Positions 35,423 to 44,343 are shown, numbered from the stretch's first letter. The stretch: DNA of 64,000 nt from Phormidesmis priestleyi BC1401 (GCF_001650195.1 NZ_LXYR01000001.1:134358-198357), one strand, 5' to 3'. Translations and numbers: made by a program. The notes: generated from the letters alone by a model not told the origin.

Positions 35423-36400
35423 ATGTCTAGCGATTCTTCAGATTTCCGTCCATCAAATCAGATTCTACCCAAACTCATCATTCACGGCGGAGCAGGTAGC
35501 TCACTCAAGGGCAAAGGCGGAGCCGATGCAGTCCGGCAGTCGCTCTACAGCGTGATTGAGGAAGTCTATCTGCTCTTGCAAGAAGGGGCAACTGCTCAGG
35601 CAGCGGTTGTGCGGGGCTGTCAGCTTTTAGAAGACGATCCGCGCTTTAATGCCGGAACGGGTTCGGTGCTGCAATCTGACGGGCAGACTCGCATGAGTGC
35701 ATCTTTAATGGATGGCACTACTCAAAAGTTTAGCGGAGTGATCAACACCGCTCGCGTCAGACATCCGATCGACCTGGCGTTATTTCTGCAAGATGTTGAC
35801 GATCGCATTCTTTCAGACTATGGCTCGGCTGAACTGCTGCGAGAATTGCAGGTGCCGCTCTATGATCCTACGACCGATCTGCGACTCCAAGAATGGATTC
35901 AGGAGCGTGCCGGAAACTTTGATAAAACAATGGCGGGAGTGGTAGCAGAGCAAGAACTGGTCAGCGACAACGCGGGACGAGGGACGATCGGAGTTGTGGC
36001 GCTAGACGGTCAAGGCAACATTGCGGCAGGCACTTCAACAGGCGGCAAAGGCTTTGAGCGAGTTGGGCGTGTTAGCGATTCTGCGATGCCTGCTGGAAAT
36101 TATGCCACGGCACAAGCGGGTATTAGCTGCACTGGGATTGGAGAAGACATCATTGATGAGTGTCTCGCCGCCAAAATCGTGATTCGCGTTACAGACGGGT
36201 TATCTCTAAAAGCTGCCTTTGAGCGATCAATGCAAGAAGCTCATACCCACAAGCGAGATCTGGGCGCGATCGGACTGGATGCAACCGGGGCGATCGCGTG
36301 GGGCAAAACCAGTGAGGTTTTGTTGGCTGCCTACCACACGGGTGAAAGAATTGCAGATACGTTAGATATGGCAACCGGAATGCAAGTGTCCGCTGTGTAA
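35423..36400 (+). CDS. iaaA: Isoaspartyl peptidase / L-asparaginase (Ntn-hydrolase type)
   Basis: 325 residues from ATG 35423; an upstream open frame to 35381 overlaps the decayed IS region and is not used. It is a plant-type asparaginase precursor that cleaves itself to expose a nucleophilic threonine; the processing site is in DNAGRGTIGVVALDGQGN, with Thr as the new N-terminus. KLIIHGGAGSS is the N-terminal motif and TSTGGKGFERVGRVSD and GNYATAQAGISCTGIGE are typical of the beta subunit. It degrades isoaspartyl dipeptides and asparagine, a role in protein repair or nitrogen reuse. In cyanobacteria it may also act in cyanophycin breakdown. Confidence 0.93.
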   Translation: MSSDSSDFRPSNQILPKLIIHGGAGSSLKGKGGADAVRQSLYSVIEEVYLLLQEGATAQAAVVRGCQLLEDDPRFNAGTGSVLQSDGQTRMSASLMDGTTQKFSGVINTARVRHPIDLALFLQDVDDRILSDYGSAELLRELQVPLYDPTTDLRLQEWIQERAGNFDKTMAGVVAEQELVSDNAGRGTIGVVALDGQGNIAAGTSTGGKGFERVGRVSDSAMPAGNYATAQAGISCTGIGEDIIDECLAAKIVIRVTDGLSLKAAFERSMQEAHTHKRDLGAIGLDATGAIAWGKTSEVLLAAYHTGERIADTLDMATGMQVSAV

Positions 36401-36419
36401 AGAAACGATTCATGCAAAC

Positions 36420-36457
36420 AGACCAAGAATTTTTTCATTCGGGATAATTCTTGGTCT
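36420..36457 (+). terminator. Stem-loop after the asparaginase gene
   Basis: AGACCAAGAATT pairs with AATTCTTGGTCT across 14 bases, 20 bp after the stop. No clear T-run follows, so it may be an end-processing rather than a classical Rho-independent site. Confidence 0.5.
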
Positions 36458-36512
36458 ATCTGCTTATATGGCACTACGAAATTGCGTTAGGATGCTGGGC
36501 TGCGGTCGAAGC

Positions 36513-36536
36513 AACAAGGGGCTTAAGCCCCTTGTT
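36513..36536 (-). terminator. 24-bp palindrome at the end of the small minus-strand gene
   Basis: AACAAGGGGCTTAAGCCCCTTGTT is a perfect palindrome that ends exactly at the stop codon region of the gene starting at 36797. It could stop transcription from that gene; the T-run is short. Confidence 0.5.
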
Positions 36537-36797
36537 CTAACATACATCCCCGCCATCTTGACTCGAAGAACTCCCGCCAATACCAAGCTGTTTCTTGCTT
36601 TTCTTAAGTTGTTTCCAAAGAGATTTAATTTCTCGATAAGACTCTTCAGGAGTCAACTTGCCTCCAGTCTCTAAACAGCAAATGTAGGTGATGCGCTGAG
36701 AAAACTCTTGCAAATTCGCATTAAAAACTAGGTTCTCAGGCTTGACCTCACCGCGATAGCGACTGCGAGGATGCAAAAAATCGAACTGGTCAGCCAT
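36537..36797 (-). CDS. Small conserved cyanobacterial protein (DUF7219-like)
   Basis: 86 residues, soluble, starting MADQFDFLHPRSRYRGEVK with a good Shine-Dalgarno (AAGGAGA) just upstream of ATG 36797. Conserved stretch: PENLVFNANLQEFSQRI, then CCLETGGKLTPEESYREIKSLWKQLKKSKKQLGIG. I recall this as a family found across cyanobacteria and called DUF7219; the number is from memory. Function is unknown. It stands alone, flanked by the asparaginase gene and a DnaJ-domain gene. Confidence 0.75.
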   Translation of the reverse strand: MADQFDFLHPRSRYRGEVKPENLVFNANLQEFSQRITYICCLETGGKLTPEESYREIKSLWKQLKKSKKQLGIGGSSSSQDGGDVC

Positions 36798-36994
36798 TTT
36801 TTATCTCCTTATCAGAAAAGCATTCCTATCTATCTGCTTCAGCAACGCTGAGTTTGCAGGACTTCTGGCTTTGAGAATGTTCGTCGTTTAACCAAAAAGC
36901 TCCTAGCTTTGACAGGAGGGATTTCTATCTTAACGGTGATTTAACCAAATATTAACCTAACCTGAGATGGAGGGTCTGTTTGTATCCGATATCA

Positions 36995-37720
36995 CTAACG
37001 CAGTTCTCGGACCTCTGCCAATGCGTCTCTTCGCAGGCGTTCAGAAATTCTAAATAGCTCCTGTCCTGTATGGAGATGGCTATCGTCGTAATTATTTGTG
37101 AAATACTCCAATTCATCAATGCCATCAGACACCTGATTGAGGCAATGATAAAGATTGGCGGCTGCCCCTGCCGCGATCGCAGGGTTAGGCAGCGAACGAA
37201 GAACGGTTTGAGCTTTGCTGAGAGCCTGATGACAGTCTTTGATATAAGCCTGAAACGCCTCCATCAGTTGATCATCAAACGGGTCAGCAGACAGCTCTTT
37301 CATCTGAGCCTTGAGAGGGCGCAAAATCAGATTTAACTGCCGATTAACTGGCGTGAAAACTCGGTTGAGCCATAGCCGAAGCTGACTATCAACGTCTTGC
37401 TCTGCCTGACGCTGTTGGCGATAAACTGCCTGCGCGGCAGCCGTGCGTTTTTGGCGATCGCTGGCACTTTCACCCGCAAATCCATCCGCGTCGAACTTCA
37501 GTTGATATTGAAGCTGATGGTCATACGATCTGCGACTTTGCGGGTCGCTTAAAACTTCATAAGCTTGATTGATGCGAGTAATTTTGTCGTGAGTTGCGGT
37601 GTCTTGATTGACATCTGGGTGAAACCGCTTTGCCATCTGCCGATAGGCTTTTTTAATCTCCGCCTGGGTTGCATTTGGCTCAACATCTAGAGTTTGGTAG
37701 TAGCTGGATGAATCTGGCAT
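36995..37720 (-). CDS. DnaJ-domain protein with helical C-terminus
   Basis: 241 residues. Residues 1-70 are a J domain (YYQTLDVEPNATQAEIKKAY, RQMAKRFHPDVNQDT with HPD, INQAYEVLSDPQSRRSYDH). The rest is alpha-helical without Gly/Phe or CTD domains, so it is a specialised J-protein, not a general DnaJ. Its Hsp70 partner is unknown, although the window has a DnaK3-like gene. It stands alone in transcription. Confidence 0.88.
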   Translation of the reverse strand: MPDSSSYYQTLDVEPNATQAEIKKAYRQMAKRFHPDVNQDTATHDKITRINQAYEVLSDPQSRRSYDHQLQYQLKFDADGFAGESASDRQKRTAAAQAVYRQQRQAEQDVDSQLRLWLNRVFTPVNRQLNLILRPLKAQMKELSADPFDDQLMEAFQAYIKDCHQALSKAQTVLRSLPNPAIAAGAAANLYHCLNQVSDGIDELEYFTNNYDDSHLHTGQELFRISERLRRDALAEVRELR

Positions 37721-37903
37721 AGTGCCATTTTAAAGCGAGGAGGCAGCATGAGGGAACAAAAATTTTGTCTCTCCTCCCTCCTCGTTTTGGGCATCGTCAA
37801 GATCAGACAATCATCTCTTGCGGCATCACCATCGCCAGTCCAATCTCGGTAGTCTCTAGTACTGGCTCTGCCAGAACCGTTTTTTTGGGAAAGGCTAAGT
37901 CTT

Positions 37904-38350
37904 TTAGATGTAATACATAAAATCGAGTTGTCGCCGAGAGTCGCGACGATCGCGCAGCTCTTGCAGCGTATATTTTTGCAGAATTGCACTGGCAGCGCGA
38001 TGAGCTTCTTGCCAGATTTCAAGAATCACTGCACCCTCTAGAGTCTTGTCGCTTTTTGCGTCGCTGTCTTGAGCATTCGGCTGCGTTTCTAACCCTTCTA
38101 TGCAGATAAAGACCTCTAGAAGATTGATTTTCCAAGGCTCGCGGGCTAGAGTATAGCCGCCTTTTGCCCCGCGCTGTGAGCGGATAATTCCGCCGCGTCT
38201 GAGGGTGGCAAGCAGTTGTTCTAGATAGCGATCGGGAATATTTTGCTGGGCGGCAATCTGCCGAATTTGCAACGGTTCGCCAGTGTCGTAATGAGCCGCC
38301 AGTTCGATGAGCGCTAAAAGGGCATACTCGCTTTTACAAGAAAGTTCCAC
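37904..38350 (-). CDS. Rrf2-family transcriptional regulator
   Basis: 148 residues from GTG 38350 (VELSCKSEYALLALIEL is the usual family start; GTG 38362 would add four residues). The winged helix is LQIRQIAAQQNIPDRYLEQLLATLRRGGIIRSQRGAKGGYTLA. Only one cysteine is present in the region (VFICIEGLETQP) where IscR and NsrR have three, so a classical 4Fe/2Fe cluster site is missing or altered. Its own promoter region carries the inverted repeat described at 38408, suggesting autoregulation, and the porin gene behind it in the genome has a similar half-site. It lies between a DnaJ-like gene and the porin. Confidence 0.88.
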   Translation of the reverse strand: MELSCKSEYALLALIELAAHYDTGEPLQIRQIAAQQNIPDRYLEQLLATLRRGGIIRSQRGAKGGYTLAREPWKINLLEVFICIEGLETQPNAQDSDAKSDKTLEGAVILEIWQEAHRAASAILQKYTLQELRDRRDSRRQLDFMYYI

Positions 38351-38407
38351 GGGTAAGATCACAGGGTAAAGGAGCAGTTCTGTCAGGTGATCCCAACACT
38401 TCTAATC

Positions 38408-38432
38408 ATACCCCGGTTTTCCACTGGGGTTT
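38408..38432 (-). promoter_or_regulatory. Inverted repeat operator-like site at the Rrf2 promoter
   Basis: ATACCCCGGT-5-ACTGGGGTTT is an inverted repeat (8 of 10 paired). Read on the minus strand it ends GGGGTATGAT, which can serve as an extended -10 of the Rrf2 promoter, 58 bp before GTG 38350. A repressor on the repeat would block that promoter. The same half sequence lies at the porin and dnaK upstream regions. Confidence 0.5.
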
Positions 38433-38451
38433 AGTAGATTCACAGACTCAC

Positions 38452-38477
38452 AAAAAAGCCCTGCACAAGGCAGGGCT
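38452..38477 (-). terminator. Rho-independent terminator of the porin gene
   Basis: On the minus strand AGCCCTG pairs with CAGGGCT across a 7-base loop and is followed by TTTTTT. It lies 24 bp beyond the porin stop codon. Confidence 0.85.
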
Positions 38478-38500
38478 AAATATTTACCGAATGTCAAAAC

Positions 38501-40231
38501 CTAGAAGGTAAATGTTGTCCGAACGGTGCCAACATAAACGGTGTCGTTTGCGCTGTTGTTCTCTGGGTTGAAGATCACAATAATGCCCGGAGTAACTGAG
38601 ATGTTGTTGTTCAACTGATAGCGATATAGACCCTCGACGTGGAAGGAGGAGTTCCGGTCTTCTCCCACGTTTCCAAGACTGCTGTTGGTCACTTTAGGAG
38701 GCTGACCCAGCACAATTCCTGCCAGGTTGCCTTTCTTGCCCAAATCAGGGAATGCAAGAGTCACTGCCCAGTTCCAAATGTCAGCATCTGCATTAACGAT
38801 CGGGCTTTCCCGACGAGCCGTTGTATAGCCAGCCCAGCCTGCCAGCGTAAACCCAGGAGTCACACGAATAGCACCCTCTAAACCAAACTGGTCAGAAGAT
38901 GTCGCCACATTGCCGAAAGGACGGTTTGCAAGAGCGCTGCCTGTAGCACTCGTGACACCAACGTTGGTGCCTTTATCGTAAGAACGGACGTAAGTAAGAC
39001 CTAAATCAATGCCTTGAGTGGGTCTAAAGGCGATCTGAGCCAGAGCAGCGCTAGAGCCGTTAAACAACCCATTTGCATTCGTTGGGTCAGAGGCGTTGTC
39101 AGCAAGATAGCCCAATGACACAGTAAGAGCTTGACCCAACGGATAGTTGAGGGTTACACCCGCACCACTGGCACTGTTGCTGCTGCCCTGACGGTAAATG
39201 GGGTTAAATCGACCAAATCGAGAGATTGTGCCCTGCCCATCACTCGCTAGCAGGGGGTTGAAGTTGGGAATGTTGTTGTAAAACTCGCCGCCGATCGCGT
39301 CAACGGTCACGCTTCCTGCACCGATGGGGAAACGGTAGTAGAGCTTGTCTACAAAGATCGAGTTGTTGGCGGGAGTGCCAGAAGGGCTAGCACCCTCATA
39401 GGACAAACGTGCCATGTTGGTTCCAGTGGCAGCACCAAAATCGGTAATGTTGCGAGCTTGAAGACGAGTTAAGAGCGTATCTTTGCCCGTGAAGCTGGTT
39501 GCAAGGCTGAGACGAACTCGATCGCTAAAGGTCTGGTTTTCGTCAACGTTAGTTCTCGCAGGACCAGGAAGTCCAGCATCAATTCGTCTCTGTTGAACGG
39601 AACCGATCGCTTTGCTGCCACCCAATGCCCCAGAGAACGAGAAAATCGCTTCTCCTCTGAGCTTGGTGGTGGTGGAGAACTGCTGCTTTTCAAGGGTGGT
39701 AGCGCGAGCTTCTAGAGAATCGACGCGACCGCGCAGGGTTGCCAATTCTGCTGAAAATTCTTCCTGTAGCTTTTGCAGGGTTGCCAGGTCTTCTTTCTTA
39801 ACCAGGTCAGCCGTGGAAGCCGCAATTAACTCGTTGACGCGATCGAGACATGCGTTCAAACCTGCTGCAAACTCGAAGCGAGTCAGGGCGCGATTGCCGC
39901 GAAAGGTCTTGTCGGGGTAGCCCACAATGCAGCCATAGCGCTCGACGAGCGATTGCAGTGCTTGAAACGCCCAGTCAGTGGGGCGCACGTCAGAGAGCTG
40001 AGAAACCGAGGTAACTTGGCTGACTTCGTTGTTTACCCCTTCGCTACCGTAAGCTTTTACTTGGTCGAGGGAGGCAACGCTGGTCGAAGAGGGAGCCGCT
40101 TGCGCGATTTCGAGGGGCTTGGGTGCATCAGCAGCACTCGCAATTCCAGCCGTTACGATCGTTGCAGAGATAGTCAAAGTAGCACTCAAGAGTGCTTGAG
40201 TCGCAAAAAGCGACTTTAGGGTATTTTTCAT
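38501..40231 (-). CDS. Iron uptake porin (SLH domain + OprB-type barrel)
   Basis: Outer-membrane porin of 576 residues from ATG 40231 (the frame also opens at GTG 40249). There is a Sec signal peptide (ATQALLSATLTISATIVTAGIASAA), an SLH domain near 60-110 (DVRPTDWAFQALQSLVERYG, FRGNRALTRFEFAAGLNACL) that binds peptidoglycan, a short coiled coil (FSAELATLRGRVDSLEARATTLEKQ), and a beta barrel ending in the C-terminal aromatic VRTTFTF. This architecture is common to cyanobacterial iron-uptake porins; substrates may also include other small ions. The Rrf2 regulator gene follows it on the same strand. Confidence 0.9.
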   Translation of the reverse strand: MKNTLKSLFATQALLSATLTISATIVTAGIASAADAPKPLEIAQAAPSSTSVASLDQVKAYGSEGVNNEVSQVTSVSQLSDVRPTDWAFQALQSLVERYGCIVGYPDKTFRGNRALTRFEFAAGLNACLDRVNELIAASTADLVKKEDLATLQKLQEEFSAELATLRGRVDSLEARATTLEKQQFSTTTKLRGEAIFSFSGALGGSKAIGSVQQRRIDAGLPGPARTNVDENQTFSDRVRLSLATSFTGKDTLLTRLQARNITDFGAATGTNMARLSYEGASPSGTPANNSIFVDKLYYRFPIGAGSVTVDAIGGEFYNNIPNFNPLLASDGQGTISRFGRFNPIYRQGSSNSASGAGVTLNYPLGQALTVSLGYLADNASDPTNANGLFNGSSAALAQIAFRPTQGIDLGLTYVRSYDKGTNVGVTSATGSALANRPFGNVATSSDQFGLEGAIRVTPGFTLAGWAGYTTARRESPIVNADADIWNWAVTLAFPDLGKKGNLAGIVLGQPPKVTNSSLGNVGEDRNSSFHVEGLYRYQLNNNISVTPGIIVIFNPENNSANDTVYVGTVRTTFTF

Positions 40232-40249
40232 GATCACTTCCGTATTCAC

Positions 40250-40601
40250 ACCAGTAGACTGAGAAGACCCACAAAGCTTTGAATCCCAACAGGATTACCT
40301 GAAGAAATTCCAGATTTCTCTGAAAAGCTTTCTATGGACATTTCGCTAGTATACCCCAGTGGAATTCTTAATCCACACGTTGGTCAAAACTTTTAATCGA
40401 GTGCTGACTTGACTTCTAGGGCTGTTGGCAATTTTTATGTAACTTGGTACACAGAAAAGATTCATCAAATCTTCAACGTCTTGAGCGAGTGAACGATGCT
40501 TTTTGCTTGAAGGGTTTAAGAGTTTCAGCCTCTGGTAGATGTCGAGCTAAGGGGATGTCCGGCTACGATTACCCATAGAAGTTTACATTAAGTGAGACGC
40601 T
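40250..40601. other. Intergenic region between the porin and a phosphoesterase, divergent promoters
   Basis: 352 bp with no gene. Near the porin side it contains the candidate minus-strand promoter/operator at 40348-40360. The rest is A/T-rich leader with no RNA gene or repeat that I can recognise. Confidence 0.5.
40348..40360 (-). promoter_or_regulatory. ACTGGGGTATACT promoter motif of the porin gene
   Basis: Read on the minus strand, ACTGGGG runs directly into TATACT, a good -10 hexamer, about 117 bp before the porin ATG. The ACTGGGGTAT part matches the half-site at the Rrf2 and dnaK upstream regions. The other half of the Rrf2 palindrome is not conserved here. Confidence 0.45.
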
Positions 40602-42164
40602 ATGCAATTTGTGTCTGATCCTTCGATCGCAATCAAGATCCAAAAAATGGAGGAGCGGGTGCGGTGGCAAGCAAGTGCGATCGTCGATCGAGGCATTGAT
40701 CAGACGCGGCTTGTCTTGACAGATGGGCAAGACGACACTCCAGAGTTTTCGTTTTTGGTGATTGGAGATAGTGGCTCTGGGCAGCACCGGGGTCATAGCC
40801 CTCAACGGCAAATTGCCCAGCGAATGCTCGACCATCGGCAAGATTCTCGCTTTATTTTGCACACAGGCGATGTGATTTATCTAGTTGGCTCTAGCGAGTT
40901 TTATCTCAAAAATTTCATCAAGCCCTATCGAGAATTCATCGTAGGCGGTGAGCACTACAACCGGATTTCTTATGACCAAATGGTATTTAATTTGCCATTT
41001 TTGGCAGTTCCCGGAAATCATGACTACTACGATTTGCCTCTCGCTTATGGGTTGGCGATTCAGCTAACCTATCCGATTCGGCGACTGCTGCAATCGCGCC
41101 TGAACTTTGACATTGGCTGGCATGGTTCGTTTCAGGGCAAAGCATATGCTCAGGCATTTCTGGATCTGTTGCGATCGGTTGAGATGCGCGGCGGGTTAGG
41201 CGACCATCTCGATCGTCACTATACGGCTGAGACCGACACGGGGCGATGTTTGCGCTACGAACCTGGAAAATTTACGCGGCTGCCCAATCGTTATTACACT
41301 TTTCGCAGCGGTGGAATTGATTTTTTTGCCTTAGACTCCAACACGTTTAACGCGCCTGCACCGTTGCCCAAAACGTCAGAGGGGCAAGCCTATCGACGGA
41401 CGTTAGAAACCCGATATGCGGCAGTAGAGCTAGAGATGCAGGAACTCCTAAAGCAATCGGGAACGTTGAATCCTAATCAACCTCAAGATGCCGAACAACT
41501 GGATGATATTCGGGTCAAGTTAGAGCAGCTTGAGGAAGTTCAACGAGACATTGATAAGCAACTGAATGTAGATGAAAGCACCGTTTCAGATGTTGCCCAG
41601 TTGGAATGGCTGCGCGATCGGCTAATCCAATCCTGGAGAACAAAAGGTGTCAGAGGCAGAGTGCTGTTTTTTCATCATCCGCCCTATGTGACTGAGGCGA
41701 CTAAATGGCAACAGGCACAGACATTAGCGGTGCGGCGAAGACTGCGGCAGGTCTTGGATGAGGTATCTCAGGAGATCGGAGATTTGACCAAAGGGCGGGC
41801 GATCGTCGATCTCGTTCTCAATGGTCACGCCCACTGTTTAGAATATTTACGAACTACTGACACAGGGCACGCCGATGCCAACACAAATTGGATTGTGTGC
41901 GGCGGCAGTGGCTATAGTTTGCGCCGTCAGCGAGTTGAAGGGGCAGCGGTGACAGAATCGCTGAATGGAAGAGACACTCTGGTCGCAAAATCACAGCTAT
42001 TCGTGGGGCGTGAAGGAAGAGGTTCTCAAAAGCGCCGCCCCTATTCGTTTTTGAGGATTGATGTGCGGGCAGGTGAACCTGTGAAATTTGTGATTCGTCC
42101 GTTTGTATCGGAATGGTTTCAGGGAAGGTGGCACGATCGGGCGTTGTCAGAGTTTGTTATCTAG
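40602..42164 (+). CDS. Calcineurin-like metallophosphoesterase
   Basis: 520 residues, no signal peptide. The metal-binding motifs of the family are seen: FLVIGDSGSGQHRG (D of GD), LHTGDVIYLVG, FLAVPGNHDYYD, HHPPYVTE and LNGHAHCLEYL. Between them is an insert of about 130 residues, partly coiled coil (ELEMQELLKQSG, DIRVKLEQLEEVQRDIDKQ). The substrate is unknown; such proteins cut phosphodiesters or phosphomonoesters. It stands alone between the porin and a small protein gene. Confidence 0.85.
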   Translation: MQFVSDPSIAIKIQKMEERVRWQASAIVDRGIDQTRLVLTDGQDDTPEFSFLVIGDSGSGQHRGHSPQRQIAQRMLDHRQDSRFILHTGDVIYLVGSSEFYLKNFIKPYREFIVGGEHYNRISYDQMVFNLPFLAVPGNHDYYDLPLAYGLAIQLTYPIRRLLQSRLNFDIGWHGSFQGKAYAQAFLDLLRSVEMRGGLGDHLDRHYTAETDTGRCLRYEPGKFTRLPNRYYTFRSGGIDFFALDSNTFNAPAPLPKTSEGQAYRRTLETRYAAVELEMQELLKQSGTLNPNQPQDAEQLDDIRVKLEQLEEVQRDIDKQLNVDESTVSDVAQLEWLRDRLIQSWRTKGVRGRVLFFHHPPYVTEATKWQQAQTLAVRRRLRQVLDEVSQEIGDLTKGRAIVDLVLNGHAHCLEYLRTTDTGHADANTNWIVCGGSGYSLRRQRVEGAAVTESLNGRDTLVAKSQLFVGREGRGSQKRRPYSFLRIDVRAGEPVKFVIRPFVSEWFQGRWHDRALSEFVI

Positions 42165-42230
42165 AACAAAACGACTTCTAAAATAACTTTCTTAGGATAG
42201 ACGGAAGGCATCGTTATGGAACGTAAAATG

Positions 42231-42248
42231 TTAGTAAAGATGTACTAA
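42231..42248. promoter_or_regulatory. Inverted repeat TTAGTA-N6-TACTAA, LexA-like
   Basis: TTAGTAAAGATGTACTAA lies 13 bp before the start of the small gene at 42261. The core AGTAA-AGAT-GTACT is one base off the recalled SOS-type AGTAC-N4-GTACT. Same geometry as 25682-25699. It would sit over the translation-initiation region, fit for a repressor. Confidence 0.35.
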
Positions 42249-42260
42249 ACAACTAGACCT

Positions 42261-42620
42261 ATGGCGATCGAAACCCTTCGTAAAAGTGAAATGATGGTGC
42301 ATCTGCTAGATGCCCTAGATGCAGGTGAAGATATTGGACACTATGGACGACTGGTGTTTGCAATGGTCGCTCGTCACTTTATGGATGAGGATGAATTGGT
42401 TGGCTATCTGCAAAAAGATCAAGACTTCAGTGAGGCAGAAGCAAAGACGCTTTATCAACAAGTTCAGGGAAAAGACTACAACCCACCGAAGCGCGATCGA
42501 GTTTTAGAATGGCAGTCACGTCAAGACTTTCCGATCTGTCCAAATTCAGCAAAATCAAGGAGACGTTCCACCGAAACGTCTCTACCGGATGGCTCAACCT
42601 GCGCTGACTTTGTGGAGTAG
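42261..42620 (+). CDS. Small acidic hypothetical protein with a repeat-derived C-terminus
   Basis: 119 residues. The first 85 ([49 protein letters not shown]) look like a genuine globular helical protein of a conserved cyanobacterial type, which I cannot name. From about residue 100 the frame is coded by a dispersed hairpin repeat (42559-42586: [13 protein letters not shown]), and it then runs 27 bp into the converging recQ gene. The original stop was therefore probably lost when the repeat arrived, or the protein gained a new tail. A candidate LexA-like box precedes it. Confidence 0.65.
   Translation: MAIETLRKSEMMVHLLDALDAGEDIGHYGRLVFAMVARHFMDEDELVGYLQKDQDFSEAEAKTLYQQVQGKDYNPPKRDRVLEWQSRQDFPICPNSAKSRRRSTETSLPDGSTCADFVE
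42559..42586. repeat. Dispersed GAGACGTT hairpin repeat, copy 1 (in a coding frame)
   Basis: GGAGACGTT and AACGTCTCT form the arms around CCACCGA. The same hairpin family occurs at 44279, 47281 and 62743. This copy lies inside the reading frame of the small gene at 42261. Confidence 0.75.
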
Positions 42621-44237
42621 ACCTCGCAACACAGCAGTCATCGTGCTCAATGTTTTGTAACCGACTTGCTCAAACAAAATCACGACTTTATCGGCTTCGT
42701 ATCGCATCACAGTGCCCTCGCCCCAAGACTTGTGAATTACTCGGCTGCTGATGGGGTAGGGTTTTAGACCGCTGTCACTCGCCGAAATTCCGGCTTTGCA
42801 GTTATCACAATGTCCGCAGACTTGGTCAAGCTGCTCACCAAAATAATTGAGTACATATTTACGGCGACAATCTCGAACTTCTGCATAGCCTCGCATCATT
42901 TCTAGGCGCGATCGCTCCACGTTTGTCTTGCGCTCTTGAGCTTGCAGCACCTCAGCCGTAGCTTTGTGAAGATCGGGGCTATTTTTTGTGGCAATGACTT
43001 CATTCGTTGGCAGTGTTTCGACCACACCAGCCAGGTGCAGTTGATTGAGTAGGGTTTTGAGCTTAGATTTTGATAAATCTGTCAAGTCTTGAAGTTGTTG
43101 AAGCTCGATCGCAGCCGTTTGACTTTGAATGATTTGAGCGACTCGCTCAATCTGCTCTGCGTCTAGTTTGCTGCCGCCAGCAAAGAATCGCCGCAGATTC
43201 AAGTCTTCGGGCATATAGAACAAAATCGCTTTTGCCGGAGCGTCGTCTCGCCCAGCCCGTCCAATTTCTTGATAATAAGAGTCGATCGAATCGCTGATAT
43301 TGTAGTGAAACACAAATCGAACATTATGTTTGTTCACTCCCATTCCAAAAGCAGTCGTTGCAACAATCACATCTGCATGATCATTCATAAATGCGTCTTG
43401 AGCCTGTTCGCGTTCTTTCGGTTTCATCCCAGCGTGATAGGCGATCGCGTTAATTCCTTCGCTTTTTAGCAACTCTGCAATTTGCTCCGTCACTTTACGA
43501 GTGGCAGCATACACGATTCCTGGTTTCTCTGCGTGCTTAACTCGATTGAGAAACACCTCACGCTTTTCATCATCATCTCCAAATCGCTCGATCGCCAGCC
43601 AGAGATTTGGACGATCAAATCCGCGAACTAAAACTTGTGGATCACGCATCTCCAATCGCTGAATGATTTCTTCGCGCACGGGAGGCGATGCCGTCGCAGT
43701 CAGCGCCAGCACGGGAGGGTGACCTAACGCATCAATCACCGCTCCCAAGCGCAAATAATCGGGGCGAAAATCATGACCCCATTCGCTAACGCAGTGCGCC
43801 TCATCCACAACAAACAGCGACGGTTTTGTGACTTGCAGATGCTCGATCGTATCGGGGTTGTTAAACTGTTCGGGTGCCAAAAAGAGATATTCGAGTTTGC
43901 CGTCTGCCCACTGCTCAAAGATTTCAGCTCGCTGCTGAGGATGAATGGTTGAGTTGACGACGGCTGCCGCACCCACATCTTGATGGTCAATCGTTCCGAC
44001 CTGATCGTGTTGAAGTGCCAGAAGAGGCGAGATGACGATCGTGGCTCCTGGAATCTGAGACGCAGCTAGCTTGTAAATTGCTGATTTCCCAGAGCCTGTG
44101 GGCATTACAGCAAGGGTGTCTCTACCGTCTAAAATCGATTGGACTGCCGCTTCTTGACCGGGACGCAAATTGTCAAAACCGAGACGATCGTGAGCAATCT
44201 TCTGAAGAGATAGAGTCTGCTTAGGAGTCTTCGTCAT
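42594..44237 (-). CDS. recQ: RecQ-family ATP-dependent DNA helicase
   Basis: 547 residues from ATG 44237 (an ATG at 44258 would add seven). Superfamily 2 helicase motifs are complete: [18 protein letters not shown], motif [13 protein letters not shown], motif Ia [11 protein letters not shown], motif [14 protein letters not shown], motif III LALTATA, motif [17 protein letters not shown]. The RecQ zinc-binding region is present ([20 protein letters not shown]). Instead of an HRDC domain it ends with about 45 residues ([21 protein letters not shown]) resembling a small SH3-like/DUF3553 domain. It unwinds DNA in repair and recombination. The gene converges with the small gene at 42261, overlapping by 27 bp. 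Confidence 0.9.
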   Translation of the reverse strand: MTKTPKQTLSLQKIAHDRLGFDNLRPGQEAAVQSILDGRDTLAVMPTGSGKSAIYKLAASQIPGATIVISPLLALQHDQVGTIDHQDVGAAAVVNSTIHPQQRAEIFEQWADGKLEYLFLAPEQFNNPDTIEHLQVTKPSLFVVDEAHCVSEWGHDFRPDYLRLGAVIDALGHPPVLALTATASPPVREEIIQRLEMRDPQVLVRGFDRPNLWLAIERFGDDDEKREVFLNRVKHAEKPGIVYAATRKVTEQIAELLKSEGINAIAYHAGMKPKEREQAQDAFMNDHADVIVATTAFGMGVNKHNVRFVFHYNISDSIDSYYQEIGRAGRDDAPAKAILFYMPEDLNLRRFFAGGSKLDAEQIERVAQIIQSQTAAIELQQLQDLTDLSKSKLKTLLNQLHLAGVVETLPTNEVIATKNSPDLHKATAEVLQAQERKTNVERSRLEMMRGYAEVRDCRRKYVLNYFGEQLDQVCGHCDNCKAGISASDSGLKPYPISSRVIHKSWGEGTVMRYEADKVVILFEQVGYKTLSTMTAVLRGLLHKVSAG

Positions 44238-44278
44238 TATTAAAGTGATTAAAATCAATAAAATCTAAAGGAAAATTG

Positions 44279-44316
44279 CGTTAGTAGAGACATTTTGTAG
44301 AGCGTCTCTACTAACG
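44279..44316. repeat. Dispersed GAGAC hairpin repeat, copy 2
   Basis: Arms CGTTAGTAGAGAC and GTCTCTACTAACG, 12-base loop. It lies between the SDR gene end (44344) and recQ, where it can also end transcription. Confidence 0.75.
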
Positions 44317-44343
44317 ATCGTTAAGTCGTGAAATTTGAGGGGA

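Noticed and set aside
40180-40200. Palindrome AGCACTCAAGAGTGCT as a CIRCE-type operator
   Set aside because: It lies inside the porin signal-peptide coding region and has the wrong spacing for CIRCE (TTAGCACTC-N9-GAGTGCTAA).
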